This document shows positions 1 through 12,176 of a DNA stretch of 64,000 nucleotides, in pieces. The notes beneath the pieces are model-generated. The model worked only from the letters and a program-made list of their open reading frames with translations, did not search any database and was not told where the DNA came from. The stretch is from assembly GCA_037367405.1 (NCBI GenBank), contig JAZKJV010000600.1, positions 1,178,001 through 1,242,000 of the forward strand, in the 5' to 3' direction. The first letter of the stretch is position 1. Every line of letters starts with the position of its first letter. Made by a program: the position numbers and the translations under genes. Source of the stretch: Ottelia alismoides. Lineage: Eukaryota; Streptophyta; Magnoliopsida; Alismatales; Hydrocharitaceae.

Positions 1-584
1 AAAGCCAACTTTTGTATCTTAACCTATTTTTTTATGAAACCACTTTCATTAGGTAGATAATTTAATTTGGAATACAATGGAGGTGAGTTTGGTTTAATTT
101 GAATTTATGAAGGAGATATCGATATGTGAAATTCAGTTTGCTGCTTTTTCATCAGCATTATGCATGGTTTTTATTGGCAATCTTTTTATAATTATATATA
201 TATACAAGTTTTATGCTGAACATTTTTTTATTTGAGGTGTTTAACGTGAGGAATAAAATAGTGTAACAATGACTATTTTCAGTGTATAGAATTAGGGTTT
301 ATGTATAGTATTTGGATTTTATCTCTTCCTACTTTATTCATGGTCGACCAAGTCAATATTGACTTGGTTTCGGGATTTAGGGTCATTTAGTATCTTGGAT
401 ACTTCATTTATATTTCTTTTCTTTTCTTTATTCTTTAATTTTATATTTAAATACAAATAATTATACAGTAACTACATATGAATGTTAGATATCAATTTGC
501 ACAATCTAGTAATATTTACAGGTGTTTTATAAAAATTTAAATACAAAAAATAGAAGAATAAATGTAGATGAGAGGCTATCATCA
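1..584 (-). repeat. Gypsy LTR, 5'-terminal part (enters from left edge)
   Basis: This AT-rich stretch holds the same marker series as the complete minus-strand LTRs at 53-61 kb: a 'cctactttattc..gtcgacc' segment followed by 'acttggtttcggga' and 'ttagggtcat', then the LTR tip ending ..ATCATCA at 584. It is followed directly by a decayed polypurine tract (ctccttatactta) and the 'tagtccctagcaaac' sequence that also follows the LTR at 61193. In minus orientation this is the start of a 3' LTR. The rest lies to the left of the window. Confidence 0.75.
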
Positions 585-1056
585 CTCCTTATACTTACCT
601 TTGATAGTCCCTAGCAAACATATATTAAAATAATAAGTGATGCAAAAGAGAAAATTAATGAAAGGGAAAATAAAGATACATAATGATTATGATTTTTAAA
701 TTAATATTCATAAAATTAAAGTTTGTAGCTGAGTTAAAACCTTTAAATTTTTAGTTTGTTTAGAACCTTATTAGGAATAAGATCTAAAACTTAACAACCC
801 TTTAGTTCCACAATCCTCTATTAAGTCTTTTCATACACAACTCCTTATGACTATGAGTCATTGAGCCTCTCTTGTATAGTGTATGTGAATGTAGCTCTTT
901 TCATCAAAAATGGTAGGAAACAATCTCCCTAAGAATGATAATCTTAATTCCCCAATCTAGCTACTATTTTCTTGAGGATTGGGGTATTTCCTTCTAAGTT
1001 CAAGTACTTCTAGCTAAAGAAGAGGGTGTAGAGAAGAAGAAAGGATTGTGACAAGT
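585..1056 (-). other. Gypsy 3' noncoding internal fragment with decayed PPT
   Basis: It aligns by eye with 61194-61690: the PPT-like start, 'tagtccctagcaaac', 'cttatgactatgagtcattgagcctctcttgtatagtgta', and the 'ttgaggattggggtatttccttctaagttcaag' block at about 970-1005. It is the part of a minus-strand Athila-like element just inside its 3' LTR. It stops abruptly at 1056, where another LTR begins with TGATGAACGC. The short ORFs here are not coding. Confidence 0.7.
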
Positions 1057-4000
1057 TGATGAACGCAAAATCTGCCTCTTCAATGATACTGAATTGTCGT
1101 AGTACATGGGCGGATTTCGATCATACAAAAGCCACACTTTCGAATATGTGGAAGTTTTTTTTACTTGGCAAGCATACCAAGGTCGAACATAGGGACACAA
1201 GACTCTTTGTCTATTTGTCAAATTTTATTATTTTATTAATGTGTGACAATGTTATAAGTTTTAGGTCTTCATGCAAATGTAATATAAAATGCAGTGCATA
1301 TGAAATACTACGTGGAATGAAGCATGACTTTTTATTTGATTTTTAAATGCAATAAAAAGTGAGATGTAATATGAATAATATGCATGTACAAATATACCCT
1401 AAAACTTAAAATATTTGGGCATTAAAATGAAGATCAGTTTTAGCGACACATGAAGTATAAAAATTAAGGGCAAGCAAATAGCAGATGATTATAGAGCAAG
1501 AGACACTATATGTCATCAAAATTGATCATAAGTAATTTGGTGTCAAATCAAGAAATTTAAACATTCCATTAGATAAAGAATCAATTAAGCTTCAAAATGA
1601 TATTGAAATTAATTAAAACCACGTCCATATGCTCGAGATAATGAAGAAACAATGCAAGGGCATAACTGTAATAAAAATGCATGATAAAATAAAGATAAAT
1701 ATTGCAAATAGATCCCTAGAGGGACCCATTTGCAAATGGTAAAACCTGGAGTGTCCCTATATAATTTATCCATTATGCACATGGACCATTTGTAATTATG
1801 AAAAACTGATGGGGTCTGGATGTAAGTTTTCTAGGCGCACACATGAGGCACGCGTGCCTGGACCTCCTCGTAATTCTGAAAAACCTACAATCCATTCCTA
1901 CAATTTACCTAGCCCCTCACGTACCACGCATGCGAGAGGCTAGGCTCAGGAGGTCACAACTTCAGTGGTCTACGTGGCAGGTCCTGAGCACTTTGGTTCT
2001 TGGCTCGGGTCTCCATGGGAGTAGGCTTGGTGGCACGATGTGGCTACATCAGGGTTGTTGGATAGTCATTGCAGAGATATCATACAACGACACATGTTGT
2101 TCGTCTCCACCGAAGAAGGGTGGCATAGTTGGAGCTCAGGCGAGTCTGCCCGAGCTCCTCCATGATCATAGAAGGTGGTCGAAGCACCGTGGCCACCTTA
2201 AATGCACAACAAAACATATAAAGAATCGACACTGAAAAAAACCTTTTTGACAAACAACTTGGATTAATAATGAGAATACCCTGAATTATTTTCTTAAGAA
2301 ATCCTTTCAATATCCCGCTTCATAACCACTCTAATGATTCAACCAATAAATACATCTTTTAATAATTAAAAAAATGATTCACATTCAAATATGGAAAATC
2401 TTTAAGACTATTATTTATAAAGGGGTATACATGATCAAGAAAGATATTTGAATTTAGCAATAATAAATCAATCAATTAAGACCTTCAAACATTAACAATC
2501 AATGCGTCAATTTAAATCAACTATACATGTTGTTCAAATATAGAGTGCCAACAAGCTTTAAAACAAAACTAAAATTGCATTAATTGGACTCAAGATAATA
2601 AGATATTCAATAAAGAATCCAGGGGTACAACTGCAATAACAACTACAAAGTTTTCTTACATATAAGAACAGACAAGGACTTAAACATAAATAAGAAAAAT
2701 CGCATGGGCAAATGTGTAAATTGAAAACAGTCGAAAGGACTTATCTGAATTTATTACAAATTGCATGACTAAATCTGCAATTTATCCACAAGCATGTGTA
2801 GTTCACGTGATCTTCTAGGCTAGTATAAGGTGGCTTGGGATACATGGCTGCTTCGCATGTCCCTTTGGGTTAGGCTCGGTAACCAAACCTGTGGATTGAA
2901 CCATTGCTTCGGAGAACATGGCTGATCTGGGATTGTTGGATCTCGCCCCAAATGTGGGAGATACGCGGTCACTACTTTGCTGGTGTTCTTGAATTCCGCG
3001 TGCACGGTGGAAGTGGTGTGGAGCTTTAATGATGTCTATCCGGCTACTCCATTTGTTTTTGTCAGTCTGAATAACCAATCAACTTTACTTGATGTCGGCG
3101 AAGAAGATGGTTGCTCGAGGAAGATACAAGGATGCCTGAAGAACCTAGTCGATGAAGTGTCACTGGTGACCAAATAGGATATCAGAGCTCTCACTCATTT
3201 TCTGATCATTGACGATACATTATCCTGCATTGTTAGTCTAAACTACAAACAAGTAATATACGAACAAAAAAAGCATTGATTATAAGATGAGATGGTTGGT
3301 TATTCGAAGGTTGAAAAGGAGCCCTAATGGGGATTTTCTTCACACAGAAGAAGGTAATGGATCGAAAGATCACTGTTATGGAGATAATGAATTGATATCT
3401 AGGGTTAATACGTGTGATTGACTCATCAACTATGGAGGTATCCAACCATTCACATAAGCTTAGAAAACTGTAGTAACTGAGGAATAAATTCTCGAAACTA
3501 TAAAAATAAAAGGATCACGTGCTGATTTGAAACTTGAACTTTGAAGAAGGAATGGAATCAATTGAATCTTTAGTCGAAAGACAAAGCTAAGAGCCTTGTC
3601 GTCTTTGCTTCAAGTTAATTGCAAAAGATCTAAGCTCGAACAGTCTCAAATCTAGGTTGTGACTTGGTCTAATAAACCAAGGTTCTCACCGGAGCTCGCT
3701 GCCTATTCTCTCTTGATCTCAGTCTCACTCTCTGTCACTGAGGAGGTCATAAAGCTAAGGGGAGCTCTTGCAAGAGTGGACAACCACCGCACTAGGCGGT
3801 AGTGGGGTGTTTGAAGAAGGAGAAGGCGGAGGTTGTAGGTGGTTTCATGGGAATTTTACATTGCTGCCATGGGTAGGGAAGTAAGGTTTAGGGAATAATG
3901 GGTGGTTGGCATGAAACTAGGGATTAGATGTAGGGATTCATGATGGCAGTTGGTCGAAAAGGATTCGAAAGAGGTCGGGATAATAGATTAAAGATGGGGA

Positions 4001-4648
4001 GTTAATCAGTTTGCGGAGGGAAAAGAGAACTGTTGCAGGTTGAAGAAGAAACAATCATCGTTGGATCTTTTGATCCAACGGTTGGATCTTTTGATCCAAC
4101 GGTTCCTGTAAGGGTGTAGATGGGCGGGAAAGATTTGTCTGATCAAGAATCAATCAAACGACAAAGATTAGGCATAGGTGGCGCACGTTGAGCGTGACGT
4201 GGCGCGCTTTGGAAGCTCCACGTGGTCCAGTAGAAATCGAAAAAAATCGATAACTCATAGAAAAATCATGAAAAAATAGTTAGATGTCGATTTGGAAAAA
4301 GTTGTGAATGTAAAAGTTGTAGATCTTGATGAGATCTACAAATTTCATGTAGAAGTCAAAGAGATCAGAAGTCATACGTAGATAGATCTTTGATTTCCTT
4401 TTGCTTATTTTAAAGTATTTTTATTTTATTCTAGTTTATTTATATACAATTTTATTCTAATTTTTATTTGATTTTTAATAAGAAATAAATACATAAATTA
4501 TTGCACCATAATAATATATAGTAATTAGTGTTAATTACATACAACACATAAATTAGCAATTAGCGTAAATTAGTCAATGAATCAAGTATTTGACTTAAGT
4601 AAAGGGGGTAAATATGATCAATTAAGATGATAAATCTGAGATTTATCA
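1057..4648 (-). repeat. Solo gypsy LTR (about 3.6 kb), old
   Basis: The left end (TGATGAACGCAAAATC) matches the left end of the LTR at 53387 (TGATTAATGCAAAATTG). The 'ggcaagcataccaaggtcgaacatagggaca' segment matches 'gggcaagtatgcagagagttcgaacacaggga' there. A middle zone of 'ctgcaaata/gggacc' phrases and a G-rich zone (3600-4230) follow in the same order as in the complete LTRs. The right end is a degenerate terminal hairpin (TGATAAATCTGAGATTTATCA) at 4628-4648. There is no PBS to its left and no PPT to its right, so it looks like a solo LTR. The flanking 5-mers (caagt / atgtc) do not match, so the right boundary may have been rearranged. Confidence 0.6.
4059..4101. repeat. Tandem palindromes, GTTGGATC-tttt-GATCCAAC twice
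   Basis: Two adjacent copies of a perfect palindrome (9-bp arm CGTTGGATC, 4-nt TTTT loop) lie head to tail inside the G-rich part of the solo LTR. The arm is the GATCCAACGG motif that recurs in the G/C-rich block of the other LTRs in this window. Confidence 0.8.
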
Positions 4649-4920
4649 ATGTCTAGCTCAGCTGTTGGTATCGCGACATCGGTACCCATCCCCTGCTACC
4701 TTGCAACTTCCCCTCTGGTAAAACACCTTCTCATGCATTTAATTAATTAACATAAAAAATTGTGTTAAATTGCTCGCATCCTTGTGTTCATCCCTGATCT
4801 TCCTAGGTTATAAATTTAAGCTAAGAACTCGTAATTGATATTTATCTCGATTCTGTATGTGGAGCTAAGTGCCCGTGCTACAACAAATCTCTCTTAATAC
4901 ATGCATTTAGCACTTCATCA
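4649..4920 (+). repeat. 3' end of a gypsy 5' LTR
   Basis: The sequence ends ..CACTTCATCA at 4920, two bases before a PBS. This is the same arrangement as ..GGCCCATCA followed by the PBS at 20177-20198. Only about 270 bp is recognisable. The rest was replaced or displaced by the minus-strand solo LTR. Confidence 0.6.
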
Positions 4921-4922
4921 GA

Positions 4923-4940
4923 CGACATCGTTGTCAGGGA
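4923..4940 (+). other. Primer-binding site, decayed, tRNA-Asp type
   Basis: The 18 nt cgacatcgttgtcaggga match the PBS of the 16.5-kb element (tggcgccgttgccaggga) at 13 of 18 positions, mostly with transition differences. The first-strand primer of Athila-type elements is tRNA-Asp. Confidence 0.7.
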
Positions 4941-6379
4941 TGCGACATACTTTGTGATTATTTTTAAAGAGCAACTATTTATTTTTGAATTATTTAGTAA
5001 ATTTTGGTTGAAATTATATTCGAGTCCGCCTCCTTATGTTGTGTTTTGATATCTTTCTAAATTAATCTTTGTAAATCTCTCTCTTGAACTTCCGAATAAA
5101 TTTACATTGTTTTGTGATAGGCCCATGGAGCCTACTATTTCTAAAGGACTGCGGAGGCAGGGAGCTCGGAGCACTTTGCTGGAGATCCACGAAGCATACA
5201 ATTAAGATTGAGAGATTAGTAGATTAGTTCATTTCTATTCTGTTGTCATTTACAGCAGTTCTCGATTGAAATCTCGCGTATGTAAACAAAGGCCCTTTAA
5301 ACTTTATTCATTTTTATGAGTGGTAGTGTCGAGAGGGGTTCTCGACTTGAGTGATGTTTTATATTCAAGCTTACGCCAAATAAAAAGATTGTAGGTCATA
5401 TCTTTGCTTGAACTATTTTCGTAACTTAGGGAACACAACACAAATCTCATAAGATTCACAATTGCAAAAATCTTAGGAGATTCATAGACGCATGTAACTA
5501 CGTTCTGCTTAGTCAAATTTAATTTATTTCTTCACCGCTAATAGAACTGTTATTTAGGTGCGATTTCTCAATTTGCATCATATAGTTAGATTTTAAAAAT
5601 TCTGTTATGCATCCACATGGAGAGTGTTGAGAAGCGTTATAAGTATCTCTAACGACTACATGCATCATTGATTTTCATTGCATTCTATTTTCTGATTTCT
5701 CCCTCAGTTTTCACCAACATGAGTATTAAAGGAAAAGGATTGTATGTTATTGTTGTCACTTAATTTCAAGCGAGAACCAAATCTCCTAAAATTGGGACTG
5801 AATTGATGCAAGTTGACATTATTTAATTGGAATAAAATCATCCTTTATTTTTAAGAAGTAAAACCCTCATTTGTCTGCACGTATATTTCTGTGAGAGAGG
5901 GACGACATTAGGATAGAGCCATACCATGAATTTTCATGTGAACTACTAGCTCTCTAAAAATTGATTAGTTGCTTCTCAGTGAGGATCTACGAGTAGTTGG
6001 TAAATGGTCCGGATTTCCTTAGTAGAGTGGAGGGTGTAGAGGACACCGCACAAGGCCCGGTCCTCAAGTAAACATGTAGTTGTATTTATACAGTCTGACT
6101 TACCTCTAGACTGGCTGAGAGTGGATGCAACTAGTCATATGAATCGGGACATTTTATAGGGGAATTTAGGTTCCTAACAGCTCGTAACTCTAAAAAGATT
6201 TACATTGAATCACCAATTAAATTTTGACAAGATAATAATGCCATCATCTCGGCCTTCAGCATTGCCTTGGTGAATTAATCATGGTTTCTATTGATTTCTG
6301 CAAATCATTCTATACATTCAAGTGCCTTGTAAAATTTATGTTCTTTTGAAAACTAGCTAGCTCAAATTCTTTATCTCTT
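4941..6379 (+). other. Untranslated leader of the old gypsy element
   Basis: This lies between PBS and gag and has no credible coding potential. A segment near 6010-6070 (taga..ggaggg..ccgcacaaggcccggtc) is reminiscent of 21280-21350 in the younger element leader. I see no other feature in this stretch. Confidence 0.55.
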
Positions 6380-8820
6380 GAACATCTATATGTATGATTG
6401 GTCGGATTTTGGCTCGGACTTTGCGAGCCTATCACTAAACTGCCCGAATATTTCATCTTTATAGGTTCAACCCCTTTCTTTTTCTAAACCATCTCGATTC
6501 AAAAGCAACCCTTTCTTAGAACTGATGTATCACAATTCCCTCCTAGGGGAAGGTAACATCTATACCGACCATTTTTCTTCTTCTTTTCTCATTGAGGAAG
6601 ATCATTGCCTTGGTGAGATCGACGTGATTTCATTATATTCATCTTTATCTCACTCTAGTCCTTTGTTTGATAAATGTATCGAAGACTCAATAAAGATACC
6701 TCCCAAAAGACAAAATGGGAATGAGTAGGAGGAAGAATGAGAGGATCTTTTACATGCAGTGTTGGCTAGGTTGGTCGAATCTGAACAAAATAAAGCACTT
6801 ATGAGAGCACGGATTGGCCAGTTACATCATAGACCGATGGATGCGGCTTATAATCCTGGGCAGTTCCAGATGAGGAATTGGTTGACCCTAGCTGAGCCTG
6901 AAGTGGAATACACTGTAATTTCTTAGTTTGTTATCACATTTTCATGGGGATGCTCATGAAGAACCTTAGGCATTCCTTAGGGACTTTGAGTTGGTCTATT
7001 AAAACCTTAGACATCCTAGGGTTAACCAAGATTATATAAGGCTCAGATCCCTTCCATTTGCCTTGCAGGATAAGGCTGATTATTGGATGAAAAACTTGGG
7101 GGTAGATGTCACAACTTTTGCCCAGTTCAAGGATTTATTCATGAAGAAGTTCTATCATTTGAGTAGAAAAAAATTTAATGCGTTCATGTGTCAGAAGTTT
7201 CTTCCAACTTCCAAATAAAGCCTTCTGTGTGGGAGATATTTAAAGATATTCTACAGAAGTGTCCTTGTCATGGATTAGAAACTACCATCCTGGTTAATAT
7301 GTATATTGCGGTTTACACCCTGAGGTGCATGGTTTAGTTGCCGCTTGCGGAGGTAGCTATACTTCACAAGGAGAAGACACCGTATGGAAGGTGTTTGAAC
7401 AAATGGTTGAAACAAGTATAGCACAAACTGCTAGTAGAGCTCAGTTGAAGATAAATAATTCACTTTTATCTGGTGGATGAGCAAAAGCTGCAATAGATCC
7501 TTTTGACTTAGGTTTAATAGCAGATAAACTTACAATGGTCGAAAGGATAGATAAGATGATGAATGAGTTGGACAGTAATTTGTCCAAATTACCAAAGCAG
7601 ATGATAGAACTTTCAGAGAAGGTATCAATGATGAAGATACCTACTGTAACTGCGTCAGCCACTCCAATATACTATGTTCATCAGATTCAGGAGCAACAGA
7701 TGTTAGGGCCAATCCAACCATGGGTTGAAGTCCAACCTTTAGTTCACCTTTGTCAGCAGCAACCCCCATCAGTAGAAACTAATACTGAGGAGCCTTCTCA
7801 AGTATGGGAAGTAAATGGTGTGTGGTACACCAATGACCCTTCAAAGCAAGGAGGTTATGAGAATTGATTTTCTTATCAACGCCCCCAGACATTTTACAAC
7901 ACATCATTTACTTACACATCTCTTCCAACACCAATGAGCTCTGGAGTCAATTCCTATCAAGCATCGAGGCATCAACAACAGATTGGGCATCATCAGTTAT
8001 ATCAGGTAGGCTAGTAGAGTCCGCATTTTCAGAATCATACCCAACAGCAGCAGTAGCAGTCTTCACGTTCTTTATACCCTTCTTCATCCTTGCAGCAGCA
8101 ACATTCATTATCAAGTTCAATGGACTTTCAATGGTAGATTTTAGAGGAGCTAAGTTCATACAGAAATGAAGTACATGATTTGAGGGTTGATTTAAACCAT
8201 CTCTCCCGTCTACATGATGAGCGCAGTATTCCATCTACATCTATTCCAACCCAGGTTCTGGCTAACCCAAATAGCATGAATAAATCACATCAACATCATT
8301 CTATGGATCATGTATACTATTCAGATTTTCACAAATCAGATACGAGATCCCTCCATTTGATTATGTTAATCATATGTCTCTCAGGAGCGGATAGACCGTA
8401 GTCGTTCCTCGGGCTAAGGAGATGGATAGGACCAACTCTGAAGTTCAACCTAAGGAGACTTCAGAGGATGATGAAGTCAGACATCTTTTTCGGAAAGCAT
8501 GTACTTCCAAAAGAAGATTGCGGAGGAGTACAAGAGATGAGCATCACATATCATATTCAGAGTCTACGAAGGACCTTGTGCCTTCGGACAAGGAGAATGC
8601 ACATGCAATAAACATTCGCAATCCTAAAGTAGATAGTCTTGATGTTATTCCAATTGTAAAAGATTCATGTTTGAAAAACTCTGTTTCTAATAAGGAGCAT
8701 GTTTTTATTTCTGAATCTGAGTCTTCGCGTCATTCTCTACCTATCCCTTTCCCCCGTGCTCTTACAGCAGGAAAGCGCGTCACTAATAAGATTCAGAAAG
8801 ACAATCCAGATATGGAATGA
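6380..8820 (+). pseudogene. gag remnant of the old Athila-like element
   Basis: Broken reading frames show capsid-like sequence: 'LPFALQDKADYWMKNLG' (about 7047-7100) corresponds to 'FPFSLADRAATWLKHLG' in the gag at 22.3 kb, and 'CGGSYTSQGEDTVWKVFEQM' (about 7348-7405) corresponds to 'CGGSYFTKDHDQVWAIYEEI'. A Q/P-rich stretch follows (7700-7800). The acidic/basic linker ending 'PIPFPRALTAGKR' (about 8740-8780) matches 'VIPFPRALQMGKG' before the protease of the other copy. At least six stops and several frameshifts interrupt it. I saw no CCHC zinc knuckle. Capsid function is lost. Confidence 0.8.
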
Positions 8821-9425
8821 TTTTGTAGATATAATATCATTGCAAAAGTACCATTTGACGAGTATGTGGCTAGTCATCCTTCCTTTCAAAAATATCTGAA
8901 GGTGAGATGCACACCAAGCAGAGTTAGCACGAAGAAACCAAACAACTATATCAAGACATATATTCTTTCGATTGCCACTACTTTTTGTATCAAGAACCAC
9001 AAATTACCACAAAAGAAGAGATATTTAGGTGCACATTATGTGGTGAGTCATATTGATGACATTGGCTCTTCGATCAATTTATTACCCTTCGCCTTGTATG
9101 AGAAATTTAAATTGGGCCCTTTACGCAAATCTAGACAATACTTCCGTTTGTAGATAAATCAATGAAAAAGGCTAAGGGTGAAATCAAGAATGTCATTATC
9201 TCTATTAAGGTACAAAATTACAAGGTGGGATTCACGGTCCTTGAAATGGATATCCCTCATTATTGGAGGGATTCAAAGATTATCCTTGGGTGGCCATTCC
9301 TTAGGACCGCTGGAGCATCATTTGACTATCAGACATGGATGATGAAGTTCCGTTCTCCATACAGAGAAGTGGAATTACATATGAGTCAAACATATGGCAG
9401 CGACCTGATTCAGAGTCAACCATAG
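8821..9425 (+). pseudogene. Retroviral-type aspartic protease remnant
   Basis: Two overlapping pieces cover the protease. The first contains 'GSSINLLPFALYEKFKLGPLR' (about 9064-9126) and the second 'KIILGWPFLRTAGASFD' (about 9277-9328). These match LDSGSSINLLP and IILGRPFLATAKA of the 16.5-kb element. The catalytic D-S-G triplet is altered here (the frame reads IDDIGSS), and a stop after 9153 splits the domain. The enzyme would have processed Gag-Pol. This copy is inactive. Confidence 0.8.
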
Positions 9426-11400
9426 ATTTCTCTTCATTTTCCGAGGTAGACTGCAATATAGTAAACGCAGTTGGGATTTGGGCACAAAATCCAACAATAC
9501 AAAAGGAAGTACTCTCATCAGGAGAGGATAATGTTCACATAGTAGTTACCAATTTGCTACTAGAGTTCTTGACATGTGTATCACCCTATTCACTTGATGA
9601 CACAGAAGTCCCTTTGGACTTGTTAGTTCCCACTCCTTTGGGACAATCAAGGGATGTAAATGATGAGACAGACGTAGCTTTGGCCGAATCACCGTTTGAT
9701 TTTGGCGATCTGACTCCTTATTCTTCAGTACAATTGGTGGACAGTGCTACAGTTACGCCATCTCCACTAAGTAGCTCAGATCTAGATTCAATGGTGGTTC
9801 ATCCTGATATACTTGTTGATTCATCCATGCTAGAGTTGAAACCACTTCCTCCTACACTCAAGTACATTTTCCTTACGAGACCAAAGAATAAGTTTTATAT
9901 CATCATTAGTTCTAGTTTGACTGAGGAACACGAGACTAAGTTGTTAGAAGTGTTAGAAAAGAACTGTAAGGCTATAGGTTGGACTATGTCGGATATCGTG
10001 GGTATAAATCCCGCACTCTATTCACATCATATTTTTGTTGAGGAAAATATTAGGCCTTCCCATGAGTTTAAAAGAAGGCTTAATCCGAATCTACGGGAAG
10101 TAGTTAAGAAAGAAATTGAAAAATGTTGTGGAGCGGGCTTTATTTACACTATTTATGACTCCAAATGGGTGGGACCTTTGCATGTTGTCCCGAAGAAGTC
10201 GGGAATTCAGATGGTGACCAATGAAGGAGTTGAGATTGCGACAAGAGTTCCTACACTGTGGCGTTTCTGTGTCGATTACAAGAGTCTGAATGCTGCGATC
10301 AAGAAAGATCACTTTTATTTTCCTTTTATTGATCAAACTTTGTAAAGATTAGCTGGGAAAGAGTTCTTTTATTTCTTGATGGGTACTCAGACTACAATAA
10401 AGTAGCAATCACTCCTGAAGATCAGGAAAATATCCACCTGTCCTTTTGGCACCTATGCATTCAAGCGTATGCCTTTTGGGTTGTGTAATGCCTCGGGCAC
10501 ATTTCAGTGGTGCATGATTGTTGTATTTGCTGAAATAGTGGGGGATTTCCTTGAGGTCTTCATGGATGATTTTTCGATTCATGGTGATTCGTTTGATTCT
10601 TGTTTAGCACACTTGGATTGAGTTCTTCAAAGGTGTAGGGAAGTCAATCTGGTACTTTACTAGGAAAAGAGTCATTTCATGGTCAAGGAGGGTATCGTGT
10701 TGGGGCATGTAATCTCCAAAAAGAGAATGGAGGTAGATCCTGCCAAGGTGGATGTGATCAAGAAACTTGATCCACCAACCAACATCAAGTCAGTCAGGTC
10801 ATTTCTGGGGTATGTTGAATTTTATAGAAGATTTATTCATGATTTTTCTAAAATTGTCTGACCACTGACTGAGCTCTTAGGAAAAGACACAGAGTTCTTT
10901 ATCGATCACAAGTGTCTAGAGGCCTTTGAGCTTCTTAAAAAGAAGATATGCGACTCGTCGATTCTGCAAGCTCCTGATTGTTCTCTTCCCTTTGAGATCA
11001 TGACTGATGCTTCGGATTTATCTATAGAAGCTATTATGGGGCAGCGATGAGATCGGATTCTGTTTGCTATTCACTACGCAAGCAAAGTTTTGGACCAAGC
11101 ATAGAGAAATTATACAATAACTGAAAAATAATGCTTGAAGTAGTTTGAGTTTAGAGAAGTTTAGGTTAGTTATTCTTGTCTCTAAAGTGATAATTTACAC
11201 TGATCATTCATCCATTAGGTATATCATAGAAAAGAAGGATACGGAGGCGCGTCTTCTTATGTGCATATTGGTACTCCAGGAATTTGATTTGGAAATAAAG
11301 AATAAACCTGGAGTTAAGAATGTAGTGTCTGATCATTTATCAAGAATTGAATAGAAGGATTCCCCTGATTCTTTGCCTTTTCAAGAAAATTTTTAGGTGA
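9426..11400 (+). pseudogene. Reverse transcriptase / RNase H remnant
   Basis: A 336-codon open stretch (9335-10345) covers the linker and RT N-terminus, including 'LELKPLPPTLKYIFL', 'HEFKRRLNPNLREVVKKEI' and 'FCVDYKSLNAAIKKDH'. Beyond it, shifted frames carry 'FGTYAFKRMPFGLCNA', the catalytic 'FMDDFS' (about 10561-10580), 'VDPAKVDVIKKL', 'FLGYVEFYRRFIHDFS' and an RNase H segment 'LPFEIMTDASD' (about 10990-11020). Stops at 10345, near 10620, 10660, 10860, 11050 and 11100, plus frameshifts, abolish function. The RT residues fit the Athila lineage. Confidence 0.88.
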
Positions 11401-12176
11401 ATCTATTTGTATTGTAGATTCACTCCCATGGTATGCCAACATGGTTAACTTCCTTGTCTCCAAGAAAATTCCTCATGGTTGGATTAGAAGCAGTATAGAC
11501 TGAAGGATCCATTCCTTTTCTTCAAAGGATCGGATTGTGTTTGGAGAAGGTGTATTCCTTAAGAGGAATATACGAGTGTCCTCACATATTATCATTCACT
11601 TGAAGCTGGAAGACACCACTCAGGAAAAAGAAGCGCTCACAAGATATTGCAATATGGTTTCTATTGGCCGACCTTATTTAGAGATGCAACTGATTATGTA
11701 CGGTCGTGCCCTGTTTGTCAGAGAATGGGAGGGACTTTTGATTCTAGATATGAAATGCCCATGCAGTCTGCAATTTTTTGTGTTGTTTTTTATGCTTGGG
11801 GCATAGATTTCATGGGTCCTTTCCCTAATAGACAAGGTTTTGAGTATAACTTGTTAGCGGTTGATTACTTATCAAGATGGATGGAGGCTATTCCAATCGG
11901 AACTGCTGATGGAAAAACTGTGTGCAAATTTATCAAAGATCATATTATTTCAAGGTTCGGGGTACCTAAAATATTAATTCTGATGAGGGTAGTCATTTTG
12001 TGAATGTATTGACGAAATCTTTAGTCTAGAAAATTTGAGCACAAAATAGCTACTCCTTACCACGCTCAATCGAATGGCATGGCAGAGGTTTCTAATAGGG
12101 AGGTGAAGAGCATTCTCCAGACGTTAGTATGTCCAGATAGGAAGAATTGGTCTTAGTTGTTGGATCACGTTCTGTT
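11401..12176 (+). pseudogene. Integrase remnant, truncated at 3' end
   Basis: The frame 11647-12003 contains the zinc-binding end 'CPVCQRMGG', the catalytic-core start '[33 protein letters not shown]', and 'HIISRFGVPKIL'. A later frame has 'ATPYHAQSNGMAEVSNREVKSILQTLV', which carries the catalytic Glu. A deletion or frameshift near 11985 removes the second Asp region. Homology ends at about 12176 (LLDHVL), where the LTR of another element begins, so the C-terminal domain is missing. Confidence 0.85.

Larger units (their letters stand above)
4649..12176 (+). mobile_element. Truncated, decayed Athila-like Ty3/gypsy element
   Basis: The order LTR end, tRNA-Asp-type PBS, leader, gag, PR, RT, RNase H, integrase is preserved on the plus strand. 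The protein pieces are clearly related to those of the better-preserved element at 16502-34116. The element ends inside the integrase core at about 12176, where minus-strand LTR sequence begins, and no 3' LTR is present. Numerous stops and frameshifts run through all domains, so it is clearly older than the element at 16.5-34.1 kb and cannot encode proteins. Confidence 0.85.

Noticed and set aside
1843..2310. ORFs on both strands around 2.0 kb
   Set aside because: They lie inside the solo LTR, have no domain and no counterpart in other LTRs.
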